From Oscillospiraceae bacterium (GTDB lineage: Bacteria; Bacillota; Clostridia; Oscillospirales; Oscillospiraceae), in assembly GCA_017397835.1 (NCBI GenBank), contig JAFQHV010000019.1, positions 1-54,903 on the forward strand: a stretch of DNA of 54,903 bases, given 5' to 3'. The notes under the pieces are model-generated. The model was not told the origin of the DNA and did not search any database. It worked only from the letters and a program-made list of their open reading frames with translations. How positions within the stretch are numbered: position 1 is the stretch's first letter; each line of letters begins with the position of its first letter. A program made the position numbers and the translations under genes. Positions 18,585 to 26,584 of this stretch are shown here, piece after piece.

Positions 18585-19325
18585 TCAGCGGATCCTCATG
18601 ATGGGGGCGCGATGGCCCTCGATTCGTTTGGCGATATTCAGGCAGGCGTTTGCCGCACCACGGCGGCCGGTCAAAATCAGCGGTTTGCCCGCGTTGGCGG
18701 CCAGAACTACCTTGGGATCCTCCGGCACCACGCCCAACAGGGGCAGACCGGCGGCATCCATGGCATCGTCGATGGTGGTGCGCAGGCGGCGCAGCAGCTT
18801 GGGCTGCACCCGGTTGACCACCAGATGCACCTGCCTGATGTGGCCCAGCTCACCCACGGCACGCTGGGCGTCCCGCAGGGAGGAGGCGTCGTTGGTTGCT
18901 ACTACGATGGCCCGGTCGGCGGCGCAGGAGGCCAGCCGAAAACCGGCATCCAGACCGGCGGGAGCATCCAGCAGAATGTAGTCAAACTGCTTCCGCGCCT
19001 CATCCAGCAGTTTGGAAATGCTGGCCTCATCCACGCTGTCGGGCAGGCGGATAGGGGCAGTGAGCATATGTAGGCCGGGCAGGTCCGGGTGAAACACGGC
19101 GGCACGCTCCAGCGTGCAGCGGCCCTCCGCCACGTCGGAAAAGTCCATCAGCACCCGGTCAGTCATGCCAAGGCTGATGTCCAGATTGCGCAGACCGATA
19201 TCCATATCGATGCACAGTACCTTGCGGCCCAGACGGGCAAGGCATGCGGCAATTCCGCCGGTGAGAGAGGTTTTTCCGGTGCCTCCCTTACCGGAGGCGA
19301 TGACGATGGCGGTACCAGTAGCCAT
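18585..19325 (-). CDS. minD: MinD-like ParA-family ATPase
   Basis: 246-residue deviant-Walker ATPase. ASGKGGTGKTSLTGGIA at residues 8-24 has the signature Lys; CIDMDIGLRNLDISLG and DYILLDAPAGLD are MinD-like. MinD recruits MinC to the membrane to block polar division. Two cautions: no minC or minE is nearby, and the C-terminus (KRIEGHRAPIMRIR) does not clearly form the usual membrane-binding amphipathic helix. ATG 19325 with GGAGG 5 bases upstream is chosen over a TTG four codons earlier. It probably forms an operon with the MgsA-like gene. Confidence 0.8.
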   Translation of the reverse strand: MATGTAIVIASGKGGTGKTSLTGGIAACLARLGRKVLCIDMDIGLRNLDISLGMTDRVLMDFSDVAEGRCTLERAAVFHPDLPGLHMLTAPIRLPDSVDEASISKLLDEARKQFDYILLDAPAGLDAGFRLASCAADRAIVVATNDASSLRDAQRAVGELGHIRQVHLVVNRVQPKLLRRLRTTIDDAMDAAGLPLLGVVPEDPKVVLAANAGKPLILTGRRGAANACLNIAKRIEGHRAPIMRIR

Positions 19326-19404
19326 AGGGGCCTCCAATCACATCAATAGTAGTTTATCACAAAACCATGATGGGTCAATAGTTTGCGGGAAAATTTTGCC
19401 GGAG

Positions 19405-20118
19405 TTACAGCGGGTCTTTTTGGATTTTGGCCCACTTGCGGGGATAACCCTTCAGGGTGGGGGCCACCTTGCGGATGACCACCAGACGGTGAGTCACATC
19501 GGTGCCGGGGATGGTGTAGTCGTGACAGGTCTCCACCCGGCCGCCCAACAGCTTGATACAGTGGGCGGCGCCGGCCAACTCTTCGTCGCTGTCGGTGCTT
19601 TTCATGGCGAGGAAGGCTCCACCGACCTTAACGTAGGGAAGACACAGCTCACACAGAAGCCGCAAATCGGCTACGGCCCGAGCGGTGGCAAAGTCAAAGC
19701 TGTCGCGGAACCCTTTTGCAAGGGCCTGCTCTTCGGCCCGGGCGTGAATGGCGGTGACGCTTTCCAGTCCAAGCTGTCCGGCGACTTCGTTGAGCCAGTT
19801 GACCCGCTTGCCAAGACTATCCAGCAGGGTGACCTGCAAGGAGGGGACCAGCGATTTCAGCACCAGACCGGGGAAACCGGCACCGGTACCTACGTCGATC
19901 AGGGTTCTACCCTGGAAATCCACAAGACCGACCAGGGCGGCGCAGTCCAGCATATGCAGCCGAGCCACACCGGCCTCGTCCCGGATGGCGGTCAGGTTCA
20001 TGACCTGATTTTTTTCCAACAGGAGTTTGCCGTAATTGGCCAATGTTTCGGCGGCATTGGCAGGGATACCTTCGGTCAGACCCATCAAGGCAAGACCGGC
20101 GGAAATCATATCCTTCAC
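19405..20118 (-). CDS. rsmG: 16S rRNA (guanine-527-N7) methyltransferase
   Basis: 237-residue Rossmann methyltransferase (GidB). SAM-binding motif TLIDVGTGAGFPGL, followed by VTLLDSLGKRVNWL and the FATARAVADL motif. The GTG at 20118 is chosen because TTGGAGGG lies 7 bases upstream; an ATG three codons later is possible. rsmG normally neighbours mnmG and noc near the origin; here it ends the parB-serS-mscL set and mnmE/mnmG are absent. Confidence 0.95.
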   Translation of the reverse strand: MKDMISAGLALMGLTEGIPANAAETLANYGKLLLEKNQVMNLTAIRDEAGVARLHMLDCAALVGLVDFQGRTLIDVGTGAGFPGLVLKSLVPSLQVTLLDSLGKRVNWLNEVAGQLGLESVTAIHARAEEQALAKGFRDSFDFATARAVADLRLLCELCLPYVKVGGAFLAMKSTDSDEELAGAAHCIKLLGGRVETCHDYTIPGTDVTHRLVVIRKVAPTLKGYPRKWAKIQKDPL

Positions 20119-20137
20119 GGGGTTGCCCTCCAATGTA

Positions 20138-20473
20138 TTAGGTAAAGTTGGCCAGCAGGCCCGCGATACCGGGGAACAGGAACCAAATTGCCACCAGCCA
20201 GCAGAGGATGGCAAGGGTCCACGCTCCGCGCAGGGAGGGGGAACCGGTGGTGCGGTGACTGATCAAGGCCACAGCACCAAGGCCCACCAGACCGGGAATG
20301 GCCAGCAGAGGGGCAATACCGGTCAGGGCAGCGCCGGCAAAGTACATATAGGTGGTCAGTGCCACCAATATGACCATATACACGATGCCCACCCACGCCA
20401 TAGTGCGCTTTACCGGGGAGGCGGGGATGTAACCCTCGTTTTCCGGTAGCTCGGGCTTGTTGACCCCGGGCAT
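20138..20473 (-). CDS. Small membrane protein, unknown function
   Basis: 111 residues with three likely membrane segments (about 26-46, 50-71 and 85-106) after a polar N-terminus [15 protein letters not shown] recognise no family. Its ATG overlaps the mscL stop by one base (TGATG) and rsmG follows 19 bases after its stop, so it is co-translated with mscL. Its role is not apparent from the sequence. Confidence 0.75.
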   Translation of the reverse strand: MPGVNKPELPENEGYIPASPVKRTMAWVGIVYMVILVALTTYMYFAGAALTGIAPLLAIPGLVGLGAVALISHRTTGSPSLRGAWTLAILCWLVAIWFLFPGIAGLLANFT

Positions 20474-20910
20474 CAGTTCTTCTCCTTCAGCAGGTCGCGA
20501 ATCTCGGTCAGCAGCTTCTCCTCGGCAGAGGGCTCAGGCTCGGGAGCGGGCTCGGGAGCAGGCTCTTCCTTCTTGCGGTGCAGGGAGTTGATGGCCTTGA
20601 CCATGCAGAACACCGCAAACGCGATGATGATAAAGTCGAGGATGATGGCGATGGTGTTGCCGTACTTGATGGCGATCTCGGTAGCGGGGTCCGCGACGCC
20701 CTCGGCATTGACTACGGCCTCTTTCAGAACCCACTTCCAATCCTCGAAGCTGATGCCGCCGGTAAGCAGGGAAATGAAAGGCATGATGATGTCGTTGACG
20801 ATGGAGGTGGTGATCTTACCGAAAGCACCGCCAATGACAACGCCGACCGCAAGGTCGATCACGTTGCCGCGCATGGCAAAGGTCTTGAACTCATTGAAAA
20901 ACTTTTTCAT
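20473..20910 (-). CDS. mscL: Large-conductance mechanosensitive channel MscL
   Basis: 145 residues. The N-terminal amphipathic helix and pore helix read [20 protein letters not shown] then [14 protein letters not shown]; the second membrane helix is [20 protein letters not shown]; the cytoplasmic C-terminal helix ([16 protein letters not shown]) closes the protein after a Pro/Glu-rich spacer. It releases turgor on osmotic downshock. The periplasmic loop and spacer are slightly longer than in E. coli. It follows serS by 86 bases. Confidence 0.96.
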   Translation of the reverse strand: MKKFFNEFKTFAMRGNVIDLAVGVVIGGAFGKITTSIVNDIIMPFISLLTGGISFEDWKWVLKEAVVNAEGVADPATEIAIKYGNTIAIILDFIIIAFAVFCMVKAINSLHRKKEEPAPEPAPEPEPSAEEKLLTEIRDLLKEKN

Positions 20911-20996
20911 TTTGGTTTGCTCCTCTCAACTCTCTTTTTTTGGGGGAAAACGCTAAAACGAATTGTATAATTCAAACGGAATATTACCCGCAGGAA

Positions 20997-22298
20997 TTAC
21001 TTTTTAGGAAGCATAACTTCCATGCCGCCCAGGTAGGGGCGCAGGGCGGCGGGGATCTTCACGCTGCCGTCGGCCTGCAGATTGTTCTCCAGGAAGGCGA
21101 TGAGCATACGGGGAGGTGCCACCACGGTGTTGTTCAGGGTATGGGGCAGGTAGGTTCCCTTCTCGCCCTTAACGCGCATCTTCAGGCGGCGGGCCTGAGC
21201 ATCGCCCAGGTTGGAGCAGGAGCAGACCTCAAAGTACTTTTGCTGGCGGGGGGACCAGGCTTCGATGTCGCAGGACTTGACCTTCAGATCGGCCAGATCG
21301 CCGGAACAGCACTCCAGCTGGCGCACGGGGATGTCCATGGAGCGGAACAGCTCCACACTGAAGCGCCACATCTTCTCGTACCAGGCCATGGAGTCCTCGG
21401 GCTTGCAGACGACCACCATCTCCTGCTTCTCGAACTGGTGGATGCGGTACACGCCGCGCTCCTCGATGCCGTGGGCGCCCTTCTCCTTGCGGAAGCAGGG
21501 GGAGTAAGAGGTCAGGGTCTGGGGCAGGTTCTGCTCGGGGATGATCTGGTCGATGAACTTGCCGATCATGGAGTGCTCAGAGGTGCCGATCAGGTACAGG
21601 TCCTCGCCTTCGATCTTGTACATCATAGCATCCATCTCGGTCTGGGACATAACGCCCTCCACCACGTTGCCGTGGATCATGAAGGGAGGGATGCAGTAGA
21701 TGAAGCCTTTTTCGATCATAAAGTCACGGGCATAGGCCAGAATGCCGGAGTGCAGCCGGGCGATATCGCCCATCAGGTAATAGAAACCGTTGCCGGACAC
21801 GCGGCCGGCGCTGTCCATGTCGATGCCGTTGAAGGTCTCCATGATCTCGGTGTGGTAGGGGACCTCGAAATCGGGGGTGACAGGCTCGCCGAAGCGCTCC
21901 ACCTCTACGTTAAACTCGTCGCTTGCACCGATGGGAACGGAGGGGTCGATGATATTCGGGATGGTCAGCAGGATACGGCGGATCTTTTCGGCCAGCTCAA
22001 CCTCCTGGGCCTCAAGGGCTGCCAGCTCGTCGGCATTGGCCTTGACCTGCGCCTTGACTGCCTCGGCCTCGGCCAGCTTGGAGGGGTCCTTCTTGGCCTG
22101 ACCCATCAGCATACCAACCTGCTTGGAAAGGCTGTTGCGGGCGGAGCGCAGCTCGTTGGCGCGGGTTTGGGCGGTGCGGTTCTGCTCGTCCAGCACCAAC
22201 ACCTCGTCCACCAGGGGCAGCTTGGCGTCCTGGAACTTCTTTTTGATATTTTCTTTGACAACGTCGGGGTTTTCTCGGATAAACTTGATGTCGAGCAT
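20997..22298 (-). CDS. serS: Seryl-tRNA synthetase
   Basis: 433-residue class II synthetase. The N-terminal arm is a long antiparallel coiled coil (about 25-100) that grips tRNA-Ser. Motif 2 is near CFRKEKGAHGIEERGVYR and motif 3 is NTVVAPPRMLIAFLENN. Unlike many Firmicutes serS genes it has no T-box: only 51 bases separate it from the preceding gene, suggesting expression with parB. Confidence 0.97.
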   Translation of the reverse strand: MLDIKFIRENPDVVKENIKKKFQDAKLPLVDEVLVLDEQNRTAQTRANELRSARNSLSKQVGMLMGQAKKDPSKLAEAEAVKAQVKANADELAALEAQEVELAEKIRRILLTIPNIIDPSVPIGASDEFNVEVERFGEPVTPDFEVPYHTEIMETFNGIDMDSAGRVSGNGFYYLMGDIARLHSGILAYARDFMIEKGFIYCIPPFMIHGNVVEGVMSQTEMDAMMYKIEGEDLYLIGTSEHSMIGKFIDQIIPEQNLPQTLTSYSPCFRKEKGAHGIEERGVYRIHQFEKQEMVVVCKPEDSMAWYEKMWRFSVELFRSMDIPVRQLECCSGDLADLKVKSCDIEAWSPRQQKYFEVCSCSNLGDAQARRLKMRVKGEKGTYLPHTLNNTVVAPPRMLIAFLENNLQADGSVKIPAALRPYLGGMEVMLPKK

Positions 22299-22349
22299 TG
22301 GTAAGATCTCCCTTTATTTACAAATTATAACTTATACCACAGGCAAAAT

Positions 22350-22844
22350 TCAGAAAAGCGAGTCGTACATGGCCTCGTACTGCTCCAGCGGGGAGCGGTA
22401 ATCGGGATCCACAAGAGGACCGGCGTGGAGCCATTCCTTCAGGCCGGAGGACTCAAATTCTTCTATGAGCTTGCGGGCATTGGAATAACTCTTGCGGAAG
22501 TACTCCCGTTCAATGCGCCACAACCAGTCCATGGCAAGGATGGTCTGCTCCATATTTTCGTTCTGTTTCTGCAGCGTCTCATTTTCGGCTTCGGCGGCAG
22601 AGAGCTGGCTGCGCAGCTCTTCGTTCTGCTTCTGCACGGATTGGGTGATCTGCAGGGCGGAGGCGTTTTTCTGCAGGCCTTCCTCGATGAGCTGCTGGTC
22701 GCTGCGACGCTGCTGCATAAAGTAGGACATCAGGATCAACAGAAAGGCTACGGCGAACAGGGCCACCATGTATGCAAACAGTGCCGGCCGGTTTGCCTTG
22801 CGGCGCGGGGGCTGAGGGAGCTGCGTGTGTTCGTCGGCACTCAC
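22350..22844 (-). CDS. Single-pass membrane coiled-coil protein in the parAB operon
   Basis: 164 residues; no family recognised. A proline-rich basic N-terminus (QPPRRKANRP) precedes one membrane helix at about 21-43. Then comes a coiled coil rich in Q/E/L/N at 45-103, and a C-terminal domain with a WLWRIEREYF and WLHAGPLVDPDYRS segment. The GTG start overlaps the parB stop (GTGA, 22841-22844), indicating translational coupling. The topology recalls division or septum proteins of the DivIC/FtsB kind, but without detectable sequence match, so this remains a guess. Confidence 0.8.
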   Translation of the reverse strand: MSADEHTQLPQPPRRKANRPALFAYMVALFAVAFLLILMSYFMQQRRSDQQLIEEGLQKNASALQITQSVQKQNEELRSQLSAAEAENETLQKQNENMEQTILAMDWLWRIEREYFRKSYSNARKLIEEFESSGLKEWLHAGPLVDPDYRSPLEQYEAMYDSLF

Positions 22845-23755
22845 CGTCCGGTCCCTCCCTTCACTTGTTCCAGCACGTCCAACAGGGCGTTCAGATCATC
22901 GGTATCGTAGTATTCCAGTTCAATGCGGCCCTTTTTGCCCTTGTCTACGACACGGACCTTACGTCCGAAGCGGGAGGTCAGGTTTTTCTCGATCTCGGCA
23001 AGGTAGATAGCGATATCGGAGGTGGGCTGAACAGGCGCTTCCCGTTGGGCCGCAGCCTTTTGCAGGGACTTGATCAGAGCTTCGGTCTGGCGGACGGACA
23101 GGCCCTGCGTGGCGGTCATTTGGGCCGACTTGATCTGCAGCTCTTCGGAGGGAGCGGCCAAAATGGCACGGGCATGGCCGGCCGAAATGGAACCCTCCTC
23201 CAACAGGATCAATACCGCTTCCGGCAAGGCCAGCAGGCGCAGGGTGTTGGCGATGGCGGGGCGGGATTTGCCCATGCTTTGGGCAACTTCCTCCTGCGTT
23301 AGGCCGTGTTCCTGGATAAGCACCTGATATCCTTTGGCTTCTTCCACGGGATTGAGGTCCTCGCGCTGGAGGTTTTCGATCAGACCCAACTCCATGACCT
23401 TGCGATCGTCTGCCTCGATGATGATGGCGGGAACGCAGTCCAGGCCGGCGGCCCGGGCGGCGCGCCAACGGCGCTCACCGGCAATGATCTGATAATAGCC
23501 GGAGGAAAGTTGGCGGACGGTCAAAGGCTGGATGATTCCGTGGGCGCGGATCGATTCGGTCAAATCGGCAAGGGCCTCGGGCTCAAAGCGTTTGCGGGGT
23601 TGATTTAACCCGGGTTCTACCTGCGAGATGGGCAGGGAAACGGCACCGCTTGAGGTGGTGTTCTTGTCTTCGGGGTGGCCAAAAATCGCATCTTGCCCCA
23701 GACCGGACAGGCCATCAAGACCGCGGCCAAGCGCATTGGCAGGTCTTTTTGCCAT
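22841..23755 (-). CDS. parB: Chromosome partitioning protein ParB (Spo0J)
   Basis: 304-residue CTPase clamp that loads at parS. ParB/Srx N-domain with INQPRKRFE-type segment (NQPRKRFEPEALADLTESI), CTP-binding GERRWRAARAAG and ENLQREDLNPVEEA, then the helix-turn-helix QEEVAQSMGKSRPAIANTLRLL, and a C-terminal dimer domain. ATG 23755 has AGAAGG upstream. A perfect parS (23790-23805) lies between parA and parB, so ParB can bind its own operon. Confidence 0.97.
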   Translation of the reverse strand: MAKRPANALGRGLDGLSGLGQDAIFGHPEDKNTTSSGAVSLPISQVEPGLNQPRKRFEPEALADLTESIRAHGIIQPLTVRQLSSGYYQIIAGERRWRAARAAGLDCVPAIIIEADDRKVMELGLIENLQREDLNPVEEAKGYQVLIQEHGLTQEEVAQSMGKSRPAIANTLRLLALPEAVLILLEEGSISAGHARAILAAPSEELQIKSAQMTATQGLSVRQTEALIKSLQKAAAQREAPVQPTSDIAIYLAEIEKNLTSRFGRKVRVVDKGKKGRIELEYYDTDDLNALLDVLEQVKGGTGR

Positions 23756-23789
23756 GCAAAGCACCTTCTTTTTATATCATAATAGAGAA

Positions 23790-23805
23790 TGTTTCACGTG
23801 AAACA
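23790..23805. promoter_or_regulatory. parS site 1
   Basis: TGTTTCACGTGAAACA, a perfect 16-bp palindrome identical to the B. subtilis parS consensus, located between parA and parB. Confidence 0.98.
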
Positions 23806-23819
23806 AACAGGGCGCAATC

Positions 23820-24572
23820 TTACGCTTTTGCAGCAAATTCTTCCGCCAAAGCAGTATACGCCTCGGCTCCGCGGGAGGTGGGGTCGTAGGCCATGATAGG
23901 TCTGCCGTGACTGGGCGCCTCGGACAGGCGGACGTTGCGGGGGATCACGGTAGCATACACCTTGCCGGGGAAATGGCGCTTGACCTCTTCAGCAACTTGA
24001 ACGGACAGGTTGGTCCGGCCGTCATACATGGTCAGCAAAACACCTTCCAGCTCCAAACCGGGGTTCAGGCGCTGCTTCATGCGGCGAACGGTGCTGATCA
24101 GGTCGCTGAGCCCCTCCAAAGCGTAATATTCGCACTGCACCGGGACCAACACGGAATTGGCGGCACAAAGAGCGTTCAGTGTGAGCAGTTCCAAGGAGGG
24201 GGGGCAGTCGATGAAGATATAATCATATTGGTCCGACAGCTTGTCCAACGCATCTTTCAGGCGATATTCACGACGGTCCAGCGAGATCAATTCCACACCG
24301 GCGCCGGCCAGATCCTTGTTGGCGGGCAGCACGTCGCCGTACGGCGTGCTGACGACAGCGTTTTTCGGTTCCACCGAGCGGATAATCAGGTCATAGACGT
24401 TCGGTGCCCGGCCTTTGTCCACGCCGAGACCGGAGGTGGCATTGGCCTGAGGGTCAAAATCGCACAGCAAAACCCGGAAACCCTTGGCTGCCAAGGCGGC
24501 GGAAAGGTTCACACTGCTGGTGGTTTTGCCGACGCCACCCTTCTGATTGACAATTGCGACGATTTTTGCCAT
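23820..24572 (-). CDS. parA: Chromosome partitioning ATPase ParA (Soj)
   Basis: 250-residue Walker ATPase. Deviant Walker A NQKGGVGKTTSSVNL at residues 8-22, CDFDPQANATSGLG and FIDCPPSLELLTLNAL are all typical. Works with ParB in origin segregation and regulates DnaA in B. subtilis. ATG 24572 has GGGGTG 8 bases upstream; the frame is open further to 24605 without a better start. It lies between noc and parB with parS sites on both sides. Confidence 0.97.
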   Translation of the reverse strand: MAKIVAIVNQKGGVGKTTSSVNLSAALAAKGFRVLLCDFDPQANATSGLGVDKGRAPNVYDLIIRSVEPKNAVVSTPYGDVLPANKDLAGAGVELISLDRREYRLKDALDKLSDQYDYIFIDCPPSLELLTLNALCAANSVLVPVQCEYYALEGLSDLISTVRRMKQRLNPGLELEGVLLTMYDGRTNLSVQVAEEVKRHFPGKVYATVIPRNVRLSEAPSHGRPIMAYDPTSRGAEAYTALAEEFAAKA

Positions 24573-24660
24573 AGCGCTGTCACCCCACAATAATCGATTA
24601 AACATATTATATCAACCGGGCGACGGTTTTTCAACTGTTTTCCTGCAAAACAAGCCAATT

Positions 24661-24676
24661 TGTTTCACGTGAAACA
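24661..24676. promoter_or_regulatory. parS site 2
   Basis: TGTTTCACGTGAAACA, perfect copy, in the 169-base gap between noc and parA. Confidence 0.98.
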
Positions 24677-24706
24677 AAGAAGAGCGATATAAAAAGCCTC
24701 CCCCGG

Positions 24707-24722
24707 TGTTTCACGTGAAACA
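24707..24722. promoter_or_regulatory. parS site 3
   Basis: TGTTTCACGTGAAACA, perfect copy, 30 bases from site 2 and flanked by CCTCCC/GGGAGG. On the minus strand the surrounding CCTCCCTGTTTCAC...CCGGGGGAGG could also fold as the noc terminator. Confidence 0.98.
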
Positions 24723-24741
24723 GGGAGGGAGGCCAGGGAGG

Positions 24742-25530
24742 CTATTTCGGTATGCGGATGGTCAAACAAATGGCATCGTCCGTCTCCTGACGCTGACAGC
24801 AGGCATCCACGCCGGCTGACTGGATCATGGATAGTCCACGGGTGACACTGTTCAAGAACAAACGCACATCTTTCATGACAAAGGAACGTTTTGGACGAGG
24901 CTTGCCGGCGGTCAGCAGACTGTTGACGTATTGTTCGGTTCGGGCAACGGTGAAATGACCGGTAGTGATCTGCTCCACGGCGTGTTCCAGACGATGATGG
25001 TGTTCCAACCGCAGGAGCGCCCGGGCATGCCGCTCGGTCAATCCGCTGTCGCGCAAGGATTGCAGGAGATTCAGCGGCAGACGAAGCAGGCGCAGTTTGT
25101 TCGCTACGGCGGATTGTGATTTCCCAATGCGGCGGGCCACCTCGTCCTGTGACAGGCAGTAGGTGCGCATCAGCTTATCCAGGGCGAGCGCCTCCTCTAA
25201 AAAGTCCAAATCCTGGCGCTGCAGGTTCTCGACCAAAGCGAGAAGGGAAGCATTTTGGCTGTCCGCCTGAATGGGCAGGCAGGGAACTCGCTCAAGCCCG
25301 GCCATCGCCGCGGCCCGCAGCCGACGTTCTCCGGCCACCAGCTCCCAGCCGCAATCCGTTTGACGCACAGACAACGGCTGCAAAATGCCCAAAGCGCGAA
25401 TGGAGTCTGCCAACTCATCCAGAGATTGCGGGTCAAAGGTGCGGCGCGGCTGGTCGGGGTTGGGGCGAATTTGATCAATGGGTAAAGACAAAATCCGAGG
25501 CCCGTCTCCACGCCGGGACAAAAACGTCAT
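24742..25530 (-). CDS. noc: Nucleoid occlusion protein Noc (ParB paralogue)
   Basis: 262 residues. Shares the ParB architecture (PNPDQPRRTFDPQSLDELAD, GERRLRAAAMAG, ENLQRQDLDFLEEALAL, HTH SQDEVARRIGKSQSAVANKL). The C-terminus matches Noc rather than ParB (DVRLFLNSVTRGLSMIQSAG). Noc binds its own sites and the membrane to stop division over DNA. The N-terminus is short (MTFLSRRG) and lacks an obvious amphipathic membrane anchor of the B. subtilis kind. A TGTTGTGACAACA palindrome (25549-25561) lies just upstream of its start. Confidence 0.9.
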   Translation of the reverse strand: MTFLSRRGDGPRILSLPIDQIRPNPDQPRRTFDPQSLDELADSIRALGILQPLSVRQTDCGWELVAGERRLRAAAMAGLERVPCLPIQADSQNASLLALVENLQRQDLDFLEEALALDKLMRTYCLSQDEVARRIGKSQSAVANKLRLLRLPLNLLQSLRDSGLTERHARALLRLEHHHRLEHAVEQITTGHFTVARTEQYVNSLLTAGKPRPKRSFVMKDVRLFLNSVTRGLSMIQSAGVDACCQRQETDDAICLTIRIPK

Positions 25531-25642
25531 ATCAGCGGTCTCCCTTCCTGTTGTGACAACAAAATACCATATTTTGGAAATTGCTTTCGGTCGTATTTAG
25601 TCGATAAATTCGCAAAATTTCAAAAAATGGAATGGTTTGGCC

Positions 25643-25672
25643 AAAAAAACGCCGCACCATGTGGTGCGGCGT
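25643..25672 (-). terminator. Terminator after the ECF S-component gene
   Basis: Minus strand: ACGCCGCACC-ACAT-GGTGCGGCGT followed by a run of seven T, 14 bases past the stop at 25686. It isolates noc from the upstream genes. Confidence 0.93.
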
Positions 25673-25685
25673 CTAATCGTGTGGG

Positions 25686-26189
25686 TTAAAGCCGTTCTGC
25701 CAGCAATCGGGTCATCAAACGGCGCAGAGGGACGAACAGGACCAAAATCAGCACAAAATTGGCTCCGCCGTGGATCAGGTCAAAGGGGATGCCGGACAGC
25801 CACCAGCTCAGGGCAAAGGCCGGGCCGCCGGTGATCAGACAGACCGGCGTGAACAGAGCGCCGAACAGCAGACCAAAGGCACCGGCTACCAGGGCCCAGC
25901 CGAGGGGAGACCTCATATCCCGCAGCAGCCATGTCGTCCAGGCGAGAATGGCCCAGACGTAAAGATAGCCAATGGACCAAATACCGATACCAAAGAGTAA
26001 AAGTTCCAAAATCACATAGATATACAGGGGAAACAGGCACTTTTTGCCCAAGGTAACGGCGTAGACCATGACCAGCAGGGACACCGGCTCGATGTTGGGC
26101 ATGGCCATCATGGCCACCTTGGCGGCAAAGGTCAGGCCGCCAAGCACGCCGAACAGGGCCACCTGTGTGGCAACGCGCCGCTTATCCAA
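25686..26189 (-). CDS. ECF transporter S component-like membrane protein
   Basis: About 167 residues with five or six hydrophobic helices. The opening QVALFGVLGGLTFAAKVAMM, PNIEPVSLLVMVY and the many Trp/Leu segments match substrate-binding S components of energy-coupling factor importers. The frame is open to 26309, but that would overlap the preceding gene by 128 bases; a TTG at 26189 that overlaps its stop region is the most economical start, though no good ribosome site is seen. The partner DUF4430 gene overlaps it by eight bases. No ECF A/A'/T genes are in the window. Confidence 0.7.
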   Translation of the reverse strand: MDKRRVATQVALFGVLGGLTFAAKVAMMAMPNIEPVSLLVMVYAVTLGKKCLFPLYIYVILELLLFGIGIWSIGYLYVWAILAWTTWLLRDMRSPLGWALVAGAFGLLFGALFTPVCLITGGPAFALSWWLSGIPFDLIHGGANFVLILVLFVPLRRLMTRLLAERL

Positions 26190-26580
26190 GGGTATATACC
26201 AGGGAGTATCGGTCCCCGTCCTCGATGACCGTGGTGTCAATGCCGGTGGTTGCGTACTCTTCGCCCTCATAAAGTGCCCAATACGCCCCGTTTTCGGCAA
26301 AATCCGCAACTTCTCCGTCCACTTCCTTGATGTACAGGCCGTAGGGGCCGTCCTCCCCTTTTACAAGGCCGTCCTCCATCAGCACGGGGCCGAGAAACTG
26401 GGCATCGGTTTCGTAGTGGAAGGTGCGCTCGCTTTTGTCGCTGTGAACGACGATGACCTCGATGCTTTTTTGGCCTGCAGCGGGAGAGGGGCGAGAGGCA
26501 AGGTGCAGCCCGCCCATCAGTGCGGCAACCACGAAAAGAGCAATTAGGGCGGGGATGAGCTTGGTTTGTTTTTTCATCAT
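26182..26580 (-). CDS. DUF4430 exported protein (transcobalamin-like domain)
   Basis: 132 residues: a lysine-rich start and one hydrophobic signal/anchor helix (about 8-27), then a small domain with YGLYIKEVDG, the GAYWALYEGEE core and TTVIEDGDRYSLVY. These features match DUF4430, a fold related to the C-terminal domain of transcobalamin. Such proteins often neighbour ECF S components and probably present or sense the ligand outside the cell. ATG 26580 lies four bases past the thiolase stop. Confidence 0.82.
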   Translation of the reverse strand: MMKKQTKLIPALIALFVVAALMGGLHLASRPSPAAGQKSIEVIVVHSDKSERTFHYETDAQFLGPVLMEDGLVKGEDGPYGLYIKEVDGEVADFAENGAYWALYEGEEYATTGIDTTVIEDGDRYSLVYTLG

Positions 26581-26584
26581 GGCC

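Noticed and set aside
20940-22304. 450-codon plus-strand frame opposite serS
   Set aside because: Antisense shadow of a complete serS with intact class II motifs.
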